Of a DNA stretch of 64,000 bases, positions 1 through 14,189 are shown one piece after another. The notes below the pieces were generated by a model. It made no database searches and was not told the DNA's origin. It was given only the letters and a program-made list of their open reading frames with translations. Within the stretch, counting starts at the first letter, position 1, and each line of letters opens with the position of its first letter. The stretch covers positions 9,772,543 through 9,836,542 of the forward strand of contig NC_049985.1 of the NCBI RefSeq assembly GCF_000003815.2. Reading direction: 5' to 3'. The position numbers and the translations under genes were made by a program. The stretch is from Branchiostoma floridae (lineage: Eukaryota > Chordata > Leptocardii > Amphioxiformes > Branchiostomatidae).

Positions 1-3811
<3,811 letters not shown>

Positions 3812-3825
3812 TCATCACTGGTCCT

Positions 3826-3833
3826 CCATCTTG
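3826..3833 (-). promoter_or_regulatory. YY1-like motif upstream of WWC exon 1
   Basis: The minus strand reads CAAGATGG, the core of YY1 sites that often lie close to the transcription start of metazoan housekeeping genes. It is about 90 bp upstream of the WWC start codon. This is a motif match only. Confidence 0.3.
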
Positions 3834-4830
3834 ACTTGGCACCACTTACAAATACACGGACCCATAGGTGGATATCAATTTACATGGTGAAGGAGGTCCC
3901 ATATGATGATACACAACACCCTACAAATAATGCATGGTCAACCACAAAATAGTTCATTGAAAAGGAATGTTGGACTTTTTCTAGCGATGAAACAGGATCA
4001 GTGACGAGTAATACAAGTTCAACGTTGTTGATGAATATTAAACTTATGCTGAATGTCAAAGGAAATGCTGATCAACAAGTAGCGACAATAAAAGCATGCA
4101 TAACGTTAACTTTAAATGCAGCAATGAGTAACTAGTGTTACAACGTTAAGTAAATTATTATACATGAAAATGTGACAGGTTCGATGATCCCAGTATGTTC
4201 AAAAACTTGCACAAGTTTCAACAACTTTTTGAAGACCTAAAGACTCATTAGCATTAATTTTTTTTCCTTTCGAGGTATTTCCTATGGACCACATTAACAA
4301 AGTATGGTCTCCCTGAATAGTGACTATACTAGTAATGTAATTGATTTTCTTCTGTAATTAGCATTTTCAGTGTAACCTGTGTATGTGTGTATGATACATT
4401 ATGGACATGTTACATCAGTTGATGCCTTGATTAATGCCAATCATTATCATATGAAATAAGATTGAGAAAAACACTGCTTGATATGTAAGTTAGAGTACAG
4501 GCTCAATTACCACATACCCAAGAGCGTGTTTTCCTGTTCACTGTTCAGAATTTATCTGCGCTGGAAAACAAAACTTTAAACTTTAAAATGGCAATAATTC
4601 ATCCAGCGTGATGGAACTCACTAGGTAGATATGGTGTCGGCTATAGGGTCTCTGACCAGAAGTATGCGAAGCCAAAATGGCAGCCATTGGTTTGCATAGC
4701 GTAATTTGCATAAGAATACCAGCGGTCACCCTGTATTGATTACCTGATAGCCGTGCCCAATGAGAGAATGCGAAACTTAATCCAATTATGCCATATTTGG
4801 GGGCTGGAATTCCGTGAGGAAACGGAGTGG

Positions 4831-4838
4831 TGACGTCA
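4831..4838. promoter_or_regulatory. Full palindromic CRE (TGACGTCA)
   Basis: A perfect 8-bp CREB/ATF consensus in the CpG-richer part of the WWC-DCTD intergenic region. It is 640 bp upstream of the candidate upstream DCTD exon. Function is inferred from the motif and its location. Confidence 0.4.
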
Positions 4839-5474
4839 GATGGTCAACACGCATAACGCACAGAGGCAAAAATTCTGGCTGGCCGCAGGGAGGACCGCGA
4901 GATCTCCGCGCCTGACTCGGTCCTCTAGCGCCCGCCAGAGAAAAGCAAATTTACCGTCGCGTTTGGGAAGCTTCGTTCCAGACAGTCTGGTCTTTCTTTT
5001 ACTCTTGTGCTGAGATGTTGCAGAACTCTTTTAAACTTTTGAAGGTCACGCACAGGCTGCAAAAAGATTCGTTCTTTGAAAGTTTGAATTTAATGAGCAA
5101 TGTCAATAACCCAATGTTTCTACTTTTATCGTGTTAAAATGATTAACGTTCAATGCGTCTTTCATATTGACGTTGGCGGGAGGGGAAAATATTTCTTACA
5201 ATGTTGAATTACCGTCAAAGATGAACTTTCATACTAATCTTTATTGTATGTTGAATCGATCGTTCATAGTAAATAAGTTCGCACTGGCAAAACAGAATCT
5301 CTATGGTGCATCATATCATATCAGCGAAGCTGGAATGTTTGAAAACAAAGCTAAATACCACAATGTCTAAATGCGTAACAAAATATCTAGGTCGCGAAAA
5401 GCTCAACGGCTTAAAAACGAAGCGAGCGGAAATTCTCATAAAGACACTCGTCATGAATTACGCACAGCGTTGAC

Positions 5475-5599
5475 ATGGAAACGCAGGACGGTATTCCCGA
5501 TATCCAACAGGGCGCACCTGTTGGACACACAGGTAACAACAAACATGTGTCACTTCCGTGGGCAGGCCCGACTTCGCTGGGGGCCTCGCCCGGGGACAG
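5475..5599 (+). CDS. Candidate alternative first exon of DCTD
   Basis: An ATG in good context (purine at -3, G at +4) opens a 41-codon frame beginning METQDGIPDIQQ and ending SPGD followed by AG and a consensus donor (GTATGT at 5600). The exon ends in phase 2, exactly as the main DCTD first exon does (6882-7033), so it would splice to the exon at 7863 without a frame change, giving [15 protein letters not shown]. It lies in a CpG-rich patch. There is no homology support, and a matching phase has a one-in-three chance, so this is a hypothesis: an alternative promoter giving a different N-terminus. Confidence 0.33.
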
Positions 5600-6852
5600 G
5601 TATGTACATAATGCGGTAAGACAAGTGTGTGCGATTGCTTCCGCACTGAGAAACATAACTCGTAGGTCAACAACCCAGGACGGGTGGGTAACCTTATTGT
5701 GCAGGGAAAGGGATGATATCAAATCTCCAAGCAGACGCATGGAGTGAAATAGCGAAGTTTTCTGAAAGTCGGTCATGTCAGTTGGGATGAGTGGCTGTCA
5801 CTGGGAAGCCGGACCAGAAGAAAACGTTACGTTTTTTTGCCCCGATCTTTAGACATGATTGGGATCCTACGTTTGTCAACACAAGGAGGTTATATAGAGA
5901 ATAAACCTGTTTGGTCAACAGATTCTTTTGATTCATTTGATTGCTGGAAAATAGGTCAAATTGATAAATAATTGGTCAGATCTGCAGATGAAAAATGTGG
6001 CAAATTGGTCTTCTTATTTTTATTTTTTTCATTTGCAATAATGGCATCAACTTGAAGCAAAACTAGCGCAATATTTTGACACCAAAACCCCATTCGTATC
6101 TTCCTTTGTTATTTTTTATGGAGTGAAGTTGATAAAAGTGCCCTTTCAGATTGTCTCTTTAAAAGTGGAGAGTCATTGACTTCAAGTTGATGGTGACAGA
6201 ATGTAGTGCACTACAGTACAAAGTACAACCTTTTCGCGACAAGCCACAAACGATTACGGGTCCATGTACACGTACACACCGGCTTGGAATGCCGACGACT
6301 CCTTTAATATATATTACGGGCGACGTTTCACTTGGTACAGCTGGGTCATCTTCAAGACACGTTGTAAAGCACCAAGGCCCGGTTGCGTTCGGATATTCAA
6401 CAGGTTGACTGCGGCAAATCGAAGGCACTCTTGGGAGAGTTGTGGATTTGTCTAAGAAAATGCAACTGTCTTGTGATGAAAAGGTTGTCTCATCGAGTTT
6501 CTCATGTGATAATTAAAAGACGCTAACCAACTTTATAGTTGCAACGTTACCTCTTAACACGTTGCACTTTCTGGGCTCAGTAAAAAAGTTGCATTATCAT
6601 TAGGAAATTCCAATGCAGGCATATAGTGCTCCATGTCCCTGCTATTAATCGTCTTTAAGAAAATGAACTTTCGAAATATATACCGGGCAGCATATAGTTG
6701 CCATGAAAGGTATCGTTTAGAAAGAGCGTTATTACATCACAAATTTATCAGAAATACATCGTAGTATCGTCCAGGGACTATTGGGACGTTTCATTCAAGA
6801 TTCGCTAGATGTCGCTCATACTATACAAGTCACTTCGAACTTTGACCTCACA

Positions 6853-6865
6853 TTTCCCGCCAAAA
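6853..6865 (+). promoter_or_regulatory. E2F-type site just upstream of the DCTD start codon
   Basis: The sequence TTTCCCGCCAAAA matches the E2F/DP consensus (TTTSSCGC) over its whole core and ends 16 bp before the DCTD ATG. Genes for deoxynucleotide synthesis are classic S-phase E2F targets, so the match fits the gene's role. The binding itself is inferred. Confidence 0.5.
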
Positions 6866-6881
6866 TTTTGATAAGACTGAA

Positions 6882-7033
6882 ATGGCGACAGAAACTCGAC
6901 AGGAGTCGGCAGGTTGTACCGAAAACGGCAACTCTAGAGACCTCATGGATACGCCAAGTAGGAAGAGAAGAGTCGGGGAAGTCACGGACAGCATTTCTAC
7001 TCCAGAAAAGAAGACGTGCAGTAGTAATGGGCG
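6882..7033 (+). CDS. DCTD: DCTD coding exon 1 (N-terminal extension)
   Basis: Encodes residues 1-50, rich in Ser, Thr, Glu and Lys/Arg ([16 protein letters not shown] start), low in hydrophobics and probably disordered. The donor GTGAGT at 7034 leaves CG, which joins G at 7863 to make Arg. The extension is not part of the catalytic fold. Confidence 0.75.
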
Positions 7034-10000
7034 GTGAGTCTTCCACAGCTAGCTCACAGTGCAGTGCACGACAGAGCGATAGACGGTCGGTCCAAGGTTC
7101 CTATTCCAGCCGACTTGCACTGACATTGTATGTTACTGTAGGGGTTATGATCATATGAATCGATCGTCATGCCGGAGGTCCAGTTGTTGAGGAGAGCCAC
7201 CGCTTATATAAAGAATTATATTAAGAACCCACCACACTTGTTGATTTATAAGCGCGTTCACCATTCCAGGAACGCATGCGCAAAGTCAAAGGTGAAGGCC
7301 CTGAGGCATACAGGAAACATGTCAACCATTGTTATGATGCAAATTGACCAACAGACTCGGGACTGGTATATAGCAAGGTCGACACAAGAACTGTTTACAT
7401 GTCAGGGGTGTTCACCTTTGACCTTATGCTTGTGTGCTCGACTTCTGGCAATGTTGAACAATCTTAATAACTTAGAGATGCAGAATAAGGACATATGTCT
7501 TACCATATAAGCCTTCTCACACTAGTAACATGTACCACGCAAGGTAATATGTCAAAGTTGAAGGCACAGAGAAAATCAACATTCTGCCATTTTGCAGGCG
7601 CCATTACGTTCCGGACATTGTTACACAACTCGAAACAATGGTAGAGACGAGACTGTTGATTTTCTGTGTGCCTTTGACATATTACCCAGAGTTCCTTTAA
7701 CCCGTGCTTGCGTGGTAACTAGTGTGAGAAGGCTTATTACTGTTACAGGTCAAGTGATTGTAGATTGCAGATATTGTACTTATGCAAGTAGCGTTAATGA
7801 TTGTAGATCTGGTGAAATAAGTATTCAGAATTAAATGTTGTATCATAATTCACATGAACCAGGGTCGACCTGAACAAGAAGCGCTCAGACTACCTGGAGT
7901 GGGACGAGTACTTCATGGCTGTGGCCTTCCTGTCAGCACAGAGGAGCAAGGACCCCAGCTCACAGGTACAGGCTCTTCATGTGATGTCATTTGAACCATG
8001 TTAGAGATTACATTGTATGTCTGTTAAACATGCCAACGTGCTGCTGCTCTTATCTGCGAACATGGTCACTGGAGGATTCAAATTATGATAACTAGGTATT
8101 ACAACATCAATGAAAAGCCTCTATAGTGTGCAAAGCCACTCTTTGGTGTAACACATCATCTTACAGGTTAGATCAGTTTATCATCAGAAACATTTATATT
8201 GGCTGTGGTCTGTTATCTTGTTCTTGCAAACAATAATGGATCAGATCAACAGTTGTGGTGGAAATCGGTAAGTAATTGACCCTTTATCTATACAAGTAAG
8301 AAGTTAGAATAGTATTGAAATGAAGACTGATTATTGAATGTTGATTATTGATTATTGAATGCTTTAAATATATTTTGGGATTTCGAATCACCAAACCATT
8401 TAATGTTACTATTCACTCAATTGTAAAAATAAGGCACAACTATATACGTCATTGTTTCTGTAGTTAATTGTTTATTCCTCTATCTGAACATCAATGTTGC
8501 CCAATTTCATACTCTTTTACTCTAGAATAAATCTAGTACTAGTTGAAACTTTGTCTCACATCAGGTTGGGGCCTGCATTGTGAACTCAGAGAAGAAGATC
8601 GTGGGTATCGGGTACAACGGGATGCCGAACGGCTGCAGCGATGACAAGTTACCCTGGAGCAGGACAGCGGAGAACAGACTGGATACTAAGTACCCGTATG
8701 GTAGGCGGACAGAACTGACTCTGATTAGAAATAAGCCTGGTACTGTAAATGCATTTAGGTTCACAGGGATTTAATTTTGCGGTGTACATGTAGGGATAGG
8801 GTGGTGCAGAAGACAGTAGAGAAACGTTCGTGATGGTTTGCGGTGAAGGAGCTACCGCGAAAACCCCCCAAACATAAAACCACCGCAAAAGTTTCTGCAT
8901 GTACAGTATCCAGCCATATTATAGCTCCCAAGTCTCTTCTGTCCTCTCCACAAATACTATTTGCCAGTGGGAGATTAGTTTTGGGTCCTTTCAATGTTGA
9001 GTCTGTACCTTCTATATATACATTCTGTTTTCTCCCTTACCAGTATGCCATGCAGAGTTGAACGCCATCCTGAATAAGAACTCTGCCGATGTGAAGGGCT
9101 GTACCATGTATGTGGCACTCTTCCCTTGTAATGAGTGTGCCAAGCTGGTCATACAGGTCAGTAGGACAAATCTATGTAACAGTATAATTGTAATGTACAT
9201 GGCAGAATCACTCAACAGTGGTCTCAATAGAGTCAGTTTGACACAGAAAAGTGCAGCTAGGAAGACATAACGATTTAGCCTCCCCAATAGTTGCTTCGAA
9301 ATTATGACATCTTCTCTATTTTAGTGGTGGACATAGTAGGCAGCAAATTAAGTCTCTCTGTACATTCACCCAACAAGTTAGAGACATAAATATGTGTGTT
9401 TGAAAATTTACGAAAACAAAGTAGATACTCCGGATTGGTGTGGCTACAGCAATATATGTATATCGTGAAGTATGTGTGTGGCATTACTGAAGTCATGTTT
9501 TTCGTACAGTCTGGAATCCGGGAGATTATTTTCGTGTCCGACAAGTACCACCACACTCCGGAGATGACCGCATCACGCACACTGTTGGACCTGGCAGGAG
9601 TCAAGTACACGTCAGTATTGAAACTTTTTGGAAAAAATTCAATTATATTTCTCCATAATCTAATGAACCAATCCTCATGCCAATGTAAAAATCCTACCTC
9701 TCCTTGTCCTGTTACAAAAGGGATTGGTTTATTGTTGTCACTGTCTATGTGGGGATAGATGCAATACTCTTTGAATATGGGGAAATGCAAATTTAAAAGA
9801 AAATTTTGTGACTTAAGTTAACTTTCAAGCCTTATATTTCAGCCTACTGCTAAGGTATGTAAAGTTGATTGTATGTTTGTCTTATACGTTAGCATATTAG
9901 TTATAACGTTAGTAACGCTGTAAATCTTTAAACTTTGGTTATGGTTTTATATTTGTACTGACCTTTCCACCTTAAATTCATGACACCTGGAACATGCATT

Positions 10001-10422
10001 TTCTGATGTATTCATCATTTATGTATACTACTGTACCACAGAATTGTTTAACAACAGAAAACTCATTTTCCTTCCTTCCATGAAATAAAACCACCACAAA
10101 AGTACATGAATTTAGTATTCTTTTGTATGTTCTGAAGATGGAGTACTGCCGCAGGTACTGCTGCCCGGTACTGCCGCCCACAACCAAAAACTTATTTTCC
10201 CTCCTTCCATGAAATAAAATCACCACAAATGTAAATGAATTTAGTATTCTTTTGTATGTCCTGAAGATGGGCATGTCAAGTTGTTGTTACCATTACCTCC
10301 ACTTACCCAGACTTCTTGTTCTTTGCAGGCAATTTGTCCCCAAGAGGCAGCAGATCACCATCGCCTTTGACGCCATCAACCCCACTGTCACCAACCCGCT
10401 GGCCTCCATTGCATCGCCCTGA
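6882..10422 (+). CDS. DCTD: Deoxycytidylate (dCMP) deaminase, complete, six coding exons
   Basis: Encodes dCMP deaminase, a cytosolic zinc enzyme converting dCMP to dUMP, the substrate of thymidylate synthase; the family is activated by dCTP and inhibited by dTTP. Exons 6882-7033, 7863-7965, 8565-8700, 9044-9156, 9510-9610 and 10329-10422 have GT-AG borders and matching phases (2,0,1,0,2) and give 232 aa. Exons 2-6 carry family blocks: [34 protein letters not shown], the zinc motif HAE (His133, Glu135) and PCNEC (Cys159, Cys162). His133, Cys159 and Cys162 should bind zinc and Glu135 shuttle protons. The first exon adds about 50 residues beyond the compact vertebrate form, including a basic patch SRKRR (26-30) that could be a nuclear localisation signal. 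Start chosen at the first ATG with good context; Met22 is an alternative. Confidence 0.93.
7507..7737. mobile_element. Palindromic MITE in DCTD intron 1
   Basis: The left end reads ATAAGCCTTCTCACACTAGT and the reverse complement of the right end begins with the same 20 bases. Similarity of the two arms continues inward through the GGTAATATGTCAAAG and CACAGAGAAAATCAAC blocks (about 75 bases, with an insertion in the right arm). The element is about 231 bp with no ORF. The superfamily is not clear; the flanks suggest a very short (TA-like) target duplication at most. Confidence 0.7.
7863..7965 (+). CDS. DCTD: DCTD coding exon 2
   Basis: Begins after an AG acceptor at 7861-7862 and encodes [20 protein letters not shown] and the RSKDPSSQ block, the first helix of the deaminase fold. 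Ends in phase 0 at a GTACAG donor. Confidence 0.93.
8565..8700 (+). CDS. DCTD: DCTD coding exon 3
   Basis: Encodes [20 protein letters not shown] and [11 protein letters not shown], the central strands and substrate loop of the deaminase. Ends TACCCGTATG with a GTAGGC donor (phase 1); the split Val codon is completed at 9044. Confidence 0.93.
8741..8908. mobile_element. Palindromic MITE in DCTD intron 3
   Basis: Inverted ends TACTGTAAATGCA / TACTGTACATGCA (right end reverse-complemented) are followed on both sides by TTTTGCGGTG-type sequence. Total about 168 bp, non-coding. Related half-copies with the string AAATAAAACCACCACAAA occur in DCTD intron 5. Confidence 0.6.
9044..9156 (+). CDS. DCTD: DCTD coding exon 4 (zinc site)
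   Basis: Contains both halves of the active site: CHAELNAIL with zinc ligand His133 and catalytic Glu135, and FPCNECAKL with zinc ligands Cys159 and Cys162. All key residues are intact. Ends in phase 0 at GTCAGT. Confidence 0.95.
9510..9610 (+). CDS. DCTD: DCTD coding exon 5
   Basis: Encodes [19 protein letters not shown] and [14 protein letters not shown], corresponding to the strand-helix after the zinc site. Preceded by TTTTTCGTACAG and followed by GTCAGT; phase 2. Confidence 0.93.
10051..10269. repeat. Direct repeat (~90 bp, two copies) in DCTD intron 5
   Basis: Copies at about 10051-10141 and 10180-10269 share CTTCCATGAAATAAAA, ATGAATTTAGTATTCTTTTG and CTGAAGATGG and differ at roughly one base in ten. 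The GC-rich spacer contains GTACTGCCGC- and GTACTGCTGC-type repeats. The unit resembles the right arm of the intron 3 MITE, so this is likely a tandem remnant of that family. Confidence 0.7.
10329..10422 (+). CDS. DCTD: DCTD coding exon 6 (C-terminus)
   Basis: Starts after TTCTTTGCAG and encodes [18 protein letters not shown] followed by a short, poorly conserved tail ending ASIASP and TGA at 10420-10422. The split codon yields Thr before QFVPK, where relatives have Arg. Confidence 0.92.
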
Positions 10423-10811
10423 CAACTGTAGGCATGACAATGCTGAAGCCAACTTGGTCATATGATTTGGGGATGATTTAAACAAATGATTGTACTCAAG
10501 TTCTACTCAACATGAAGGATAAAGTATATTTGAGAGTCATATCTCTGGAAAAAAAGTTTGACTCAAGATGCATTATCTTAGGAAAATCTTTACAAATTTA
10601 CCTTGGTCTAGCTTGTACAGAGTAAAATTATAATGAAGGCTAGGAATTACAGGTTATTTATAGAAATATATTCAATGTTGGTATGGAGGTAATGGCTTGA
10701 GTGATTCTAAAACACTGTCCAGGAGAAGTTTGGAAATCATGTTTGAAATTTCATCTGTGGCCAATTTTTTCCACACATCATTTTGTTGACATTTACATTA
10801 CTTTAGATCAC

Positions 10812-10817
10812 AATAAA
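10812..10817 (+). terminator. Candidate DCTD polyadenylation signal
   Basis: First canonical AATAAA on the plus strand downstream of the DCTD stop codon, about 390 bp after it. It would give a normal-length 3' UTR. Not proven to be used. Confidence 0.4.
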
Positions 10818-10822
10818 TCAAA

Positions 10823-11873
10823 TACAATTACATGTATATCCTATAGAAGACTCCATAAGAGTCTAAAAGATTTATATAACAGACCAGCTATGTCTTTTTT
10901 ACTTTTAAGAGTCAGGCATGTGGTTGTGTAGTTCTATCTTCAAGAATGTTCTCAAAAGGTGTGCAATGAACTAGCTGGTGTGACAATAGTGGGTTAAGGA
11001 CAATAGATAGTTTTGACACAATGCTGCATTATACTCCTATATTTAAATGAACATGTTATCACATTTCACACTCCAAACTGTGTGGTGTCTTATTGTGTTG
11101 TGCATCTTCATGTGGGGACATGGGGATGTTTTTTTTTTTTATGGGGACAGAAGCGACACCTAGTAACTCATAGCAGTACTTCAACTGGAGCTGACTGGTA
11201 TGAGCAGTGCGGTCCAAAAGTTGAGATTTGAAGCAAAATGCACCAAAAAAAATGAATGTGCAATGTAGTTGTATGTGTTACAGTGTATGATCCTCACCAT
11301 ATTTCTCTTCTGTGATGACTATCTGATGATGTTAAAGCTTATAAATGTCATCTGTTGTTATTGTTTTAGTTCCAAAGACTAATCTCCTGTAGTGTTTTCC
11401 TTCATGCTGAGGTAGCCTTTTGCTGCCAAATTTGAAATGGGGCAACAATTAAGTTTTATAAATGCATATAACATGATTTTTACCTCCATCCAAATGGAGG
11501 TATTGTTTTTGGTGTGTGTGTGTGTCTGCATGTGTGTTTGGATTTTGTAGTCAGCATAACAGGGTAACTCAAGAACCTGATGGATTAAGAAGATATTTGG
11601 TGTATGATATAAGGTCAATTTTGAACTACCGTGCCACTGCCGTCAAGGTCAATTTTGGTACTGCAGCAGAACTTTCATTTTTTGTATCTTTTGACCTTGA
11701 CATGATGTGGTCTAGATTTTTTGGTGGCAGATAGCTTGTTCCACCCGTGGCACGGCAAATGTCATTTACTTGTGAATGTCAAAAACAACCAAATAAATGT
11801 GTGTGTGTGTGTAACCTGACACAATATTACTCAGTAACAAGTTGAGACGGTCCAAATTCATTATACAGCACAC
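10823..11873. other. Convergent intergenic region between DCTD and Shroom
   Basis: No gene is visible. It holds a run of T at about 11130-11141, a TG-rich tract near 11511-11530 that belongs to the hairpin-headed repeat described separately, and a second (TG)n run near 11799-11811. Confidence 0.4.
11480..11760. repeat. Hairpin-headed interspersed repeat candidate
   Basis: Begins with a short perfect hairpin (ACCTCCAT, four-base loop, ATGGAGGT), then a TG-rich tract and an AT-rich body with two 'AAGGTCAATTTTG' copies, ending with a GTTCCACCCGTGG stretch. This layout recurs in dispersed repeats of marine invertebrates as I remember them. No second copy is in the window, so the boundaries are approximate. 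Confidence 0.35.
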
Positions 11874-11879
11874 TTTATT
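11874..11879 (-). terminator. Candidate distal Shroom polyadenylation signal
   Basis: AATAAA on the minus strand about 2 kb after the Shroom stop codon. If used, the Shroom 3' UTR covers 13928 to about 11860. A nearer signal could be missed, so the use of this one is uncertain. Confidence 0.3.
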
Positions 11880-13928
11880 TTCCTGTAGTCTGTAGGCAGC
11901 GCTGTCAATCATTCTCTAGTCCTGCACGCAACACTTCAAAAGTCTGGCCAATCACTGATAACGTTACATCACTTCTGACCAACCACAGGTAATGTTGCAT
12001 CCACTTTTGGATTAAAGGAAGCTTCCCTTCACATGTGCACTTGGGTTCTTCATGCCAGCCATGTAAAATACACAATTTGAATTTTTTTCTCTCCCTCCAC
12101 AAGAACTTGTTGCAGTTAGACCATGTACAAGACAAAGGCTTTTTAAGTTTTACAAAAATATACAGACTTCAGAGAGTGGAAAATTTCTGAAAGTTTAAAG
12201 TTTTGAAACACAGAGCGCATGTAAATGAGGCTTCTTGAAAAGGTGATGATTTACAATGAAATAGTTTTACACACAGGCACAAAGATTACATTGTCTACAT
12301 GTGGAGTACCTTAGACAGTTCCATAATTTGCTTTACCAGTGTATCAAATAGTTGGGTGCATTTTCAGTGGCCTCCACTGTTCTAAAAATACCATCTAGAT
12401 ATGGAAAGGTAGCATTTTACACAGTTCTCCTATGTTGCCATGATAAATTGACTTCTGATGTTCTGCAGAATTCCTAAGATCTGGAATGAACTTCATCATT
12501 TTCTACATAATACTAATTTCATTCTGCAGGATGTGAACTACGGAAGCTAGTTGCAATTCTACACAACTGTTGTTTTTTCTTAAACTTAAGAACGCACTTG
12601 TTCTTACGACAAAGTTCAAGATAAGGAAAGTCTGGTATCTATCCATTACTCAAGGCTTGGTGCTGAGAAAACATCATTGTTTTACTACTTTACTTAGAAA
12701 TTAACATTTGAAACAACCAAATCCAAATGTACTACATAAGAACAGAACAGAACCTGAACTAAAAATCATAACATTAGAAATCACTTTTCCAACTACTGTA
12801 TGTGAGAAGAGCACCGATAATTTTCCAGGTTGCGTCAGGCACTTTTCCTGTGGTCATTTACTCATTGGCAACAAACTCAAGTTTCTAGAGTGGGGCACAA
12901 CCCACTTTGTTCCTATATACGTGGAAATGGTACATCCAAAATAATTGCATTGGCTTACATATTGCCACACCAATTTGATTTACTGGTTCTCAGATTTAGA
13001 AAAAAATGTTTGACTGGAATATCAACATGAAAACAGAGCCGGATATAGTCAGTTTTATACAAATGTCTTAATTTTACCCTCTTTCTTTACTTTTCACCTG
13101 AGAACCTACGAAATAAAATTGGTGTGGCTTAAAAACACTGAACCTGTGACACAGTCCCTAAGTCATCACAGGCTTGTGGTGTGGATATCGCCTCCAATAT
13201 ACTTCAGGATGGGAGGGGGGTCAAGGACAAATCACGGGAAGACCACACCAAGCAGCATACGTTATGTCTTACTCTATACAACAAGCTGGCAGAAATAACC
13301 TCCAACCATTCTCACATGCCTACAGGCCTCTTATTGCTAGCACGACGGAGATACAGTCCATATTTACAATAATACAATAGCAGTGGACAGAATATTCTTT
13401 CTCTCTCTCTACCAAAAGAGTCGCTATAAAATCTGAAGTTCTGCCACTTGCTAACTTCCTTGGCACTTTGCACAGACAGCACAAAATCACAGGCTAAGAC
13501 ACAATGATCACATCTTACATTATACATAATTCTGTACAAAAGGAACAAATTTTCCTTCAAGTTATGTGCACAACAACAAAAACAATGCTGTGAGATGTGT
13601 GGACAAACAAAAATTTCACTATCATGAAAGATTCATATATTCGTTGTAATTATCTCTTCTTTGTCAAATATGTTCAAGTTTGGCATTTCTAACACAACAG
13701 CAGACAGAGGCAAGCACTGTCTAGTGCCCCCTACTGACTCACAATAGTCCTGCAGCTAGTGCTTGAAAAGCTGTGGTGCAAAAGTCTGGCATCCTGACTG
13801 AGAAGAACAGTTACAAACAGGGAGAAGGTGTTTCAGATTTGCTGTTCTCAGTGATCATCACTTCGGTGCAAGTCTCTACGAACTGGAACCAGTTGCCGTG
13901 GAAACTTTGTTGCCGTGGTAACGATTTC
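11880..13928 (-). other. Probable Shroom 3' UTR or downstream region
   Basis: No coding potential on either strand. It contains a palindromic MITE at 12964-13128 and a (CT)n run near 13400-13413. The only canonical minus-strand AATAAA noticed is at 11879-11874, which is why I treat the interval as possible 3' UTR. Confidence 0.35.
12964..13128. mobile_element. MITE of the GCCACACC palindromic family, copy 1
   Basis: Left arm GCCACACCAATTTGATTTAC followed by TGGTTCTCAG; the right arm reverse-complemented reads GCCACACCAATTTTATTTCG then TAGGTTCTCAG. About 165 bp, non-coding. Related copies lie at 43515-43718, 47435-47830 and 50210-50403. Confidence 0.65.
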
Positions 13929-14189
13929 TCACGTATCCATGGACAGGTTCTCCCGCAGACACCTCAGCTGCTCCTCCCCCAGCTTGATCTTGTCGTCCAG
14001 CTCCCGAGACTCCATGATCAGCTGCGACTTCATCTTGATGAAGTGTTCGAAGTCCGCAAACTGCTCCTCGTTGAAGTACTCGGTCAGGATCTTGGAGACG
14101 GCGTCCTTCCGGTTGTCAATGTTCTCCTTCAGCTTCTTGGCATCGTCGTACTGATCCGAGAGACGGTCCCGCTTGTCTTGGAGTTCCCT
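13929..14189 (-). CDS. SHROOM: Shroom terminal exon: ASD2 C-terminus
   Basis: Encodes the end of the ASD2 helix: [40 protein letters not shown], and [20 protein letters not shown] followed by TGA at 13931-13929. The protein stops just after ASD2, as in the shorter vertebrate members. Confidence 0.96.
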   Translation of the reverse strand, partial: RELQDKRDRLSDQYDDAKKLKENIDNRKDAVSKILTEYFNEEQFADFEHFIKMKSQLIMESRELDDKIKLGEEQLRCLRENLSMDT

